Below, piece after piece: positions 59,125-64,000 of a stretch of 64,000 nt of DNA; the stretch's first letter is position 1; each line of letters starts with the position of its first letter. The translations under genes and the position numbers were made by a program. A model generated the notes under the pieces. It was not told the DNA's origin. It saw only the letters and a program-made list of their open reading frames with translations, and did no database searches. Source of the DNA: Cyanoderma ruficeps (Eukaryota; Chordata; Aves; Passeriformes; Timaliidae); contig VZDJ01000090.1 in assembly GCA_008694505.1 (NCBI GenBank), forward strand, positions 10,365,646-10,429,645, written 5' to 3'.

Positions 59125-59142
59125 AATAAAATATTTAATAAA
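59125..59142 (+). promoter_or_regulatory. BBX: Distal poly(A) signals, two AATAAA
   Basis: Two AATAAA hexamers start at 59125 and 59137 in a very AT-rich setting, and a third is at 59254. T-rich and GT-containing sequence follows from about 59178. This is the likeliest end of the long transcript, by inference. Confidence 0.45.
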
Positions 59143-59160
59143 GTATTTGAAATATTTGAT

Positions 59161-62100
59161 AAGGACCTTCAAATAGATTTCTTTATGTTCATTTTATTTT
59201 GGTTATCTAGTCTGTGCCTGTAAACAGTTTCCCGTTTAAAACTAATGATTAGAAATAAATACTATTCAGATGGAGCTTCTTTGATACTTCACCTGCTTTA
59301 CCATCAAATGATTGTTTACTTTAACATATGGCTGAGTTAGCAGTATTCGCAGAATTTGTTTTTAGCTACAGTATGGACTTGTTGGGTTGTTTATATTTAA
59401 ACAAGCTCATTTTTACCTGAAAATGGAAGATGCCAAAACCCAGAGATGGACCCTCAGAACTGCAACTGTAGTTTTCTGTCAGATCATCCACTCAACTTCT
59501 ACACAGTGACTGTGAAGATGTCATTTACTTCACAAAGAACTTCTGCCCAATTGTTCTTCCTTACATGTGTCTGCATTGGGAGCTTCCATTTTATTTTTTA
59601 AAACTTCTGAGACTGGCTCAGCACTGTTGACATTGTTTAGAAGATCCACAGATCCCTTCAGGTGCCCCAGAATTCTGTGGACTTATAACGCATGAGGCTG
59701 GACATTGTGGGACAGAGAGAGCCAGGACTCGGTGCAATTAGGCTTTGGAAGAAAAGTTTGCCTTTCCTTCTGAGCTTTCTAGGAACCTACCTTGTGTTTG
59801 TGGATTTTGTCTTCTTTGCACAATCGGGAAGCTTGTTGATTGTCAACAAAGATAAAAGAGAAGTTGTCCCACAGAGGAAGCCCTTGCTATGATTTCATAA
59901 TGATTCATTTGGACATAAGAGAACTTATTCAGAGATGGTTTCTCTTTTAGAAATAAGTAGCATGTGACATCAATGCTTAAACTTAAAGGTAGTCGGTTCC
60001 CACTACTTTGGAAACTTGTTTAAACCAGGAATCTGCTCTGCCCATATATTTTACCTTCTTGGGGCTTGAAAATTAAACTGTTGGAGATCTTACCTTTTTC
60101 TGTCCTTGAATGCCTGAAAATCTCAGAAGACCCCAGAACAGACTTCATGAAGCCAGTAGATACTGGCTGTTCACATGGGAGCAGATCTCCTGTCTCTGAG
60201 TCAAAAGCAGCAGAAGGGAAACCTTTAGGTTGTTGCTTTTTTAATCTATGTGCTGTTTACTCAGGAAAGAACAAACGTATGCAATCTTGCACTGCCTTTA
60301 CTGGGTATGCGTCAGTATCTCTGCAAAGAAACACCAGGAATGGAAAAGCTTCAGCCTTAAAGGTCATGTAAAGGTCATGGGGAAGGAAAGTTCTGATTCA
60401 GTAAGCAAAAAAAGTAGAAGTTTTTTAAGAAATACATGTTCTGTCAGTATCAGATGCCCAGTCAGGGACCTTGAAGTCACTATTCACTTTTTTTAATTAC
60501 AAAATTACCTTAAAACAGTCATCTTCATTCCTTGGTCCCATCTTTTCTCCTCTGCTCTCATTTGGTTCTTCCAACTAAAGACCTGCTGAATTCAGCTAAT
60601 TCTCAGTGCATCTAGATCTGGTTTGTTACCCATCTCTCACTAAGGTTGCTTTTTGCAACTGCATGGCATTACACTGACTCTTAACTGTCAGGTAAGGTAA
60701 ATTTCCACTAATACTTCTGGAAAAAAAACAGAGTGGAAAGGTATCATCCACCTCAAGCACCACGCTTTGCTAGACACTGCTGTTCTCCCCTCCATACCAT
60801 TTGTTGGGTTCCTTTCACTGTTCATCCCGGAGTTTTTTAATGTACAGCTAACCCTGCTTTCAGAGAGACTATTTTTTCCTACAATGTGACAGCATGGAGT
60901 GAGACACACAGTGTACCTGGGCATACAGTAGCTGTGCTATACACGAGCTCATGGGGCTGTCGATTCTCCAGTAGGACACTAGCACTTTGTAACAAAATAT
61001 GAGATGCGTTCCTATCTCTGCTGCAAAGTTGTTTTGTTTTGTTTTCTGAAATAAAAACCTATAAGATTCAACATCTACCATCTATCCAGTGTCAAATTCT
61101 TTTTTGTTCTTGGACTGTTCTTGGCACAGCAACAGTAAGAAATTGAGCTCTACTACAGTTGTATTTAAAATATACTTGAAATTTCATCAAGGCTTTATTG
61201 GTTGTTTTCTGATTGGAGAATCATTAGATGTTCAGCAGAAGTACACTGGCCCACAGTGTCGCTGCTGCAAGCCCAGCTGAAACTCCAGTTGAAAATCCAG
61301 CCTATATGAAGTACAAAATACAAAACATGTATTCCATATAGAGCAGCAGTTTAGCTTATTTGTTACCTTGTGAAACAAGAGGAACTAATTGAAATAGACT
61401 CAAAAATCAAGCCAGTTGAGTCAGAATGACAGGCTTAGCATCACAGCACACTGAGAGAAGGCAGGTGTTGCTCTCAAACAACATCCAATTTGAGAAAACA
61501 AAAAGGGGGGGGAAAGAGAAAACCTGAGGTCCTGGGAGGTGTCCTTCCCATCCAAGAGAAGTTTTTGGAATACATCTTTGGAGTACAAGTTCCATGGCCC
61601 ACCAAAAGCTTCCCATTTGGAGAAGACCATCAGACTTCAGTCAGACCAGTCTGAACATCAATTCCCTTCCTTCCAAGGGTGGGTTCCCTTAATACCTGGT
61701 CAGCACCACTGGCTTATTAAGACACTCTACTGTTTTTACGAGTTGAGGAGAATTTGGAAATCAGATAGTCCTAATCTGTCAATAGTTTAGAATGCTTAGT
61801 TTTGGTTTCCATGTCCAATAATAATGGCTTTGTAGTTCATGTGTTTTCAGTCTTGCAAAACCAGTGTCACTGATTCTGGCAGCCTGCAGCACGCCATTGC
61901 CATTGGTCAGTGATGTCATTTGAAGCAAATTCACTGCACGTCTCTCTCTTGACAGATGGACTATTCCCTGTTACATTCTGAGATGATTCATCTGGTTTGG
62001 GACTCCCAGCTGTGGTGCTTATCATGAAGCCAGGCTCTGGCAGGGGGAGGTTCTTTGCAGGGGAAGCCTCTCCACTTTAGGATGGCAAAAAGTTTGCAAG

Positions 62101-64000
62101 TGGCTCGACAACTTTGTGTGGGATCTGCGCTTGCCTGCAGCTGCTTAGATAGATAGATTTTTGTAATACAAAGTGAAACAAACCCAGCTGAGAACTCGAT
62201 GGTGAAGTTGGACCTTCATGAGCTTCCAGGTTTCAGTAGGCGGTGCAGAGATTGACAGGTTGTGGCAACAAGGCACTGTGTGCTTTTGTTTTGAAGAGCG
62301 GTGTTTTCTAATGGAAGTAAGGTGGCAGGGAAATTACCATCACAGCAGATGGACAATTCTTTGTCTTCAAGAGGTTCCAATTTCAAGAGCAAGGTTTGCC
62401 AAGCAGTCTAAAAAAAAAAAAAGCAGAAATTGCAGTTCAAGTCTGTGGCTTGGAATGGATGCTGTGTTTTGCTTCAGTGACTGTAGCAATAACTTTTTTG
62501 TTAGAAGTAATGTGTGAGCTGCAGTTCTAAACTGTCCCATTCACTCCCAGATGACAGATGTATTTGGCACATGGTGTAAGTGTTGCTAATGAGTGCTTCC
62601 CTGCAAGTACATCATAAATAAGATCAAGTGCTCATTATTATTTGAATCAGTAATGAAAAAAATTCTTGTTGCTGTCTTAAGAAAATACACTGTGCTTTGC
62701 TGGCACAAGGCATAGTTTTACACTGGAAAGTAATGAAGGGAAGCATTTGCTGTGTGACTGATTAATCTTGGTACATAATTTTCTCCAAACATCTTTGCTA
62801 GTAACTGCAGTGCACCACATTTAGGACATAGTTAATTGAGCTCTGGGATCTTTCAAAGTGAAGGTAACTACTTACTTCTCATGCAGAAATCCATGCCAGA
62901 AACGAAATCTCTTAGGGATGAAGGGTTGCCTTTTTGAGATAACTAATTTATGAGGATTTTACTCATGATACATTCCATGGGCAAGAACCTTGAAAACACT
63001 GTAATACACAAGAGTCAATATAAAAGCAGTAGCTTCATATTAATGGATTCTTTTAATCTACAACTAGTTTAAAGAACCGAGACAAAAAAAATAGATATTT
63101 CCTGTTCCACCTTGACACTGTGGTTCTCTAGCTAAAGGCAAAGGGTTGCCAGCAAGGATTTAAAAGGATCTTCAATGATTAGATAAAAATGTATTCGTAT
63201 AAGAAATTTCTGGGCTTTTAGACCACTCAGAAAATACTCAGTGTGCTTTGTAAGATGAGCAATTTTTTAGTACTTTTGATAAATGAAACCACAAATACAG
63301 CTATTTCAACAGTCTTAAGATAAACAGAAAGTGGGAAATGGAATTTTTGAGATGCTCTGTGTTGCCTAAGACATAGATGACTCCGGAGTCCCTTAGCAGC
63401 ACTGGCCTGTCACACCTGACAGTGCTTGTTGGAGGATGTGGTGACAGGCCTGAAATGTGCATTAAACCACTATCCCACAAATCTCAGCTGCTGGAAATCT
63501 GTTTCCATCAAGATACAAGGGACATAAACAGCATAAAAGCTGTTTAAAAAGAACTGGTTGGGTGTTTTGTCCCACTGAAAATATTTTACATTTGGTAGAG
63601 ACAGATCTCTTCCTTGTATGGTTTTCTTTATGTTGCAGGAAGTTGGGAAGATCAAACTTCACTTGCAAATCTTTCACCTTGCTTTTCAGTCATCTTGCCT
63701 TTCTCTCCTCTCTTTTTTTGGAAGACTGAACACTTGGTAGACATCAGTAGCAAAACATACCACAGATTTTCAGTAGGATGGACAGTATCCCACACCTTCC
63801 CAAGCTACTGCATAACTCTGAAAAACCCACTGTGTTTTATTAATTAGTATTTTAACAACAGTTTTCCTGAGCTCTGTCTGTGTCAAACACAGCTTCTGCA
63901 AAAAAGATAGGCACAGGGGGTGGATAGAGCAGCAAAGCTGGGCTCCCCAGGCCTTTCTTGCACCCCAGCTCTCTGTAGCAAAGCCCGCCAAAGCCAGGAA
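59161..64000. other. Intergenic sequence downstream of BBX
   Basis: No exon-like open frame with splice signals and known similarity is seen on either strand, and no CR1 or LTR is recognised. A perfect DR5 element lies at 60361-60377. A further AATAAA is at 61050, so a still longer transcript end cannot be ruled out. Confidence 0.6.
60361..60377 (+). promoter_or_regulatory. Perfect DR5 nuclear-receptor-type element
   Basis: AGGTCA at 60361-60366 and AGGTCA at 60372-60377 are separated by five bases (TGTAA). This is the consensus RAR/RXR retinoic-acid response arrangement. Whether it is bound is not known. Confidence 0.45.

Larger units (their letters stand above)
53123..59160 (+). other. BBX: Probable BBX 3' UTR (long form)
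   Basis: Unique AT-rich sequence runs from the stop codon with no recognised interspersed repeat, only an A-rich run near 53512-53540 and a GT-rich run near 57021-57084. The first cluster of strong poly(A) signals (AATAAA at 59125 and 59137) is about 6 kb after the stop. It contains overlapping ATTTA motifs near 56150, two TGTATATA Pumilio-type sites (57023, 57731) and a strong short hairpin at 54345-54369. The far end is inferred; RNA evidence would be needed to place it. Confidence 0.55.

Noticed and set aside
59161..64000. Search for the neighbouring gene expected near BBX (CD47 in other vertebrates)
   Set aside because: No exon with recognisable similarity or splice structure is seen on either strand in this window.

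Overview
The window is a piece of a bird genome. The evidence is CR1 LINE fragments with the avian 3' end, a decayed ERVL-type LTR of the kind common in birds, AT-rich introns with few CpGs, and vertebrate GT-AG exons. The species cannot be fixed from the sequence. Isolated Ns at homopolymers are assembly gaps.

Only one gene is supported: BBX (bobby sox homolog), an HMG-box transcription factor, on the + strand. The window holds its 3' two-thirds. Thirteen coding exons run from 4956 to 53122. They splice in phase into 2361 nt, encoding 786 residues plus a stop. The first exon starts inside the last helix of the HMG box, so the 5' exons, including most of the box, lie upstream of position 1. 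The last exon ends in the conserved BBX C-terminus (...ISCADQ, stop).

Layout: 1-4955 is intron with two CR1 fragments. 4956-5154 is the end of the HMG box. 10589-10656 is a short linker exon. 16624, 18894, 24286 and 27745 start four repeat exons of exactly 81 bp, each coding a 27-residue unit ending in LFQ(F/L)AE. 29971-30886 is the large exon, with lysine-rich nuclear localisation segments and SUMO-type motifs. Six smaller exons between 31777 and 53122 finish the protein. From 53123 to about 59.14 kb the sequence has no recognisable interspersed repeat and is most simply a long 3' UTR, with a near poly(A) signal at 53222 and distal ones at 59125 and 59137. From about 59.2 kb to the end is intergenic with no recognisable gene, but it contains a perfect DR5 nuclear-receptor-type element.

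The most notable points are the four symmetric repeat exons (one more than I recall for human BBX), a 43-bp tandem duplication that copies one repeat exon's end and its splice donor, a CpG-rich patch in an intron, an apparently missing cassette exon late in the gene, the DR5 element, and a strong short hairpin in the likely 3' UTR. I found no RNA gene, CRISPR array or other novel system.
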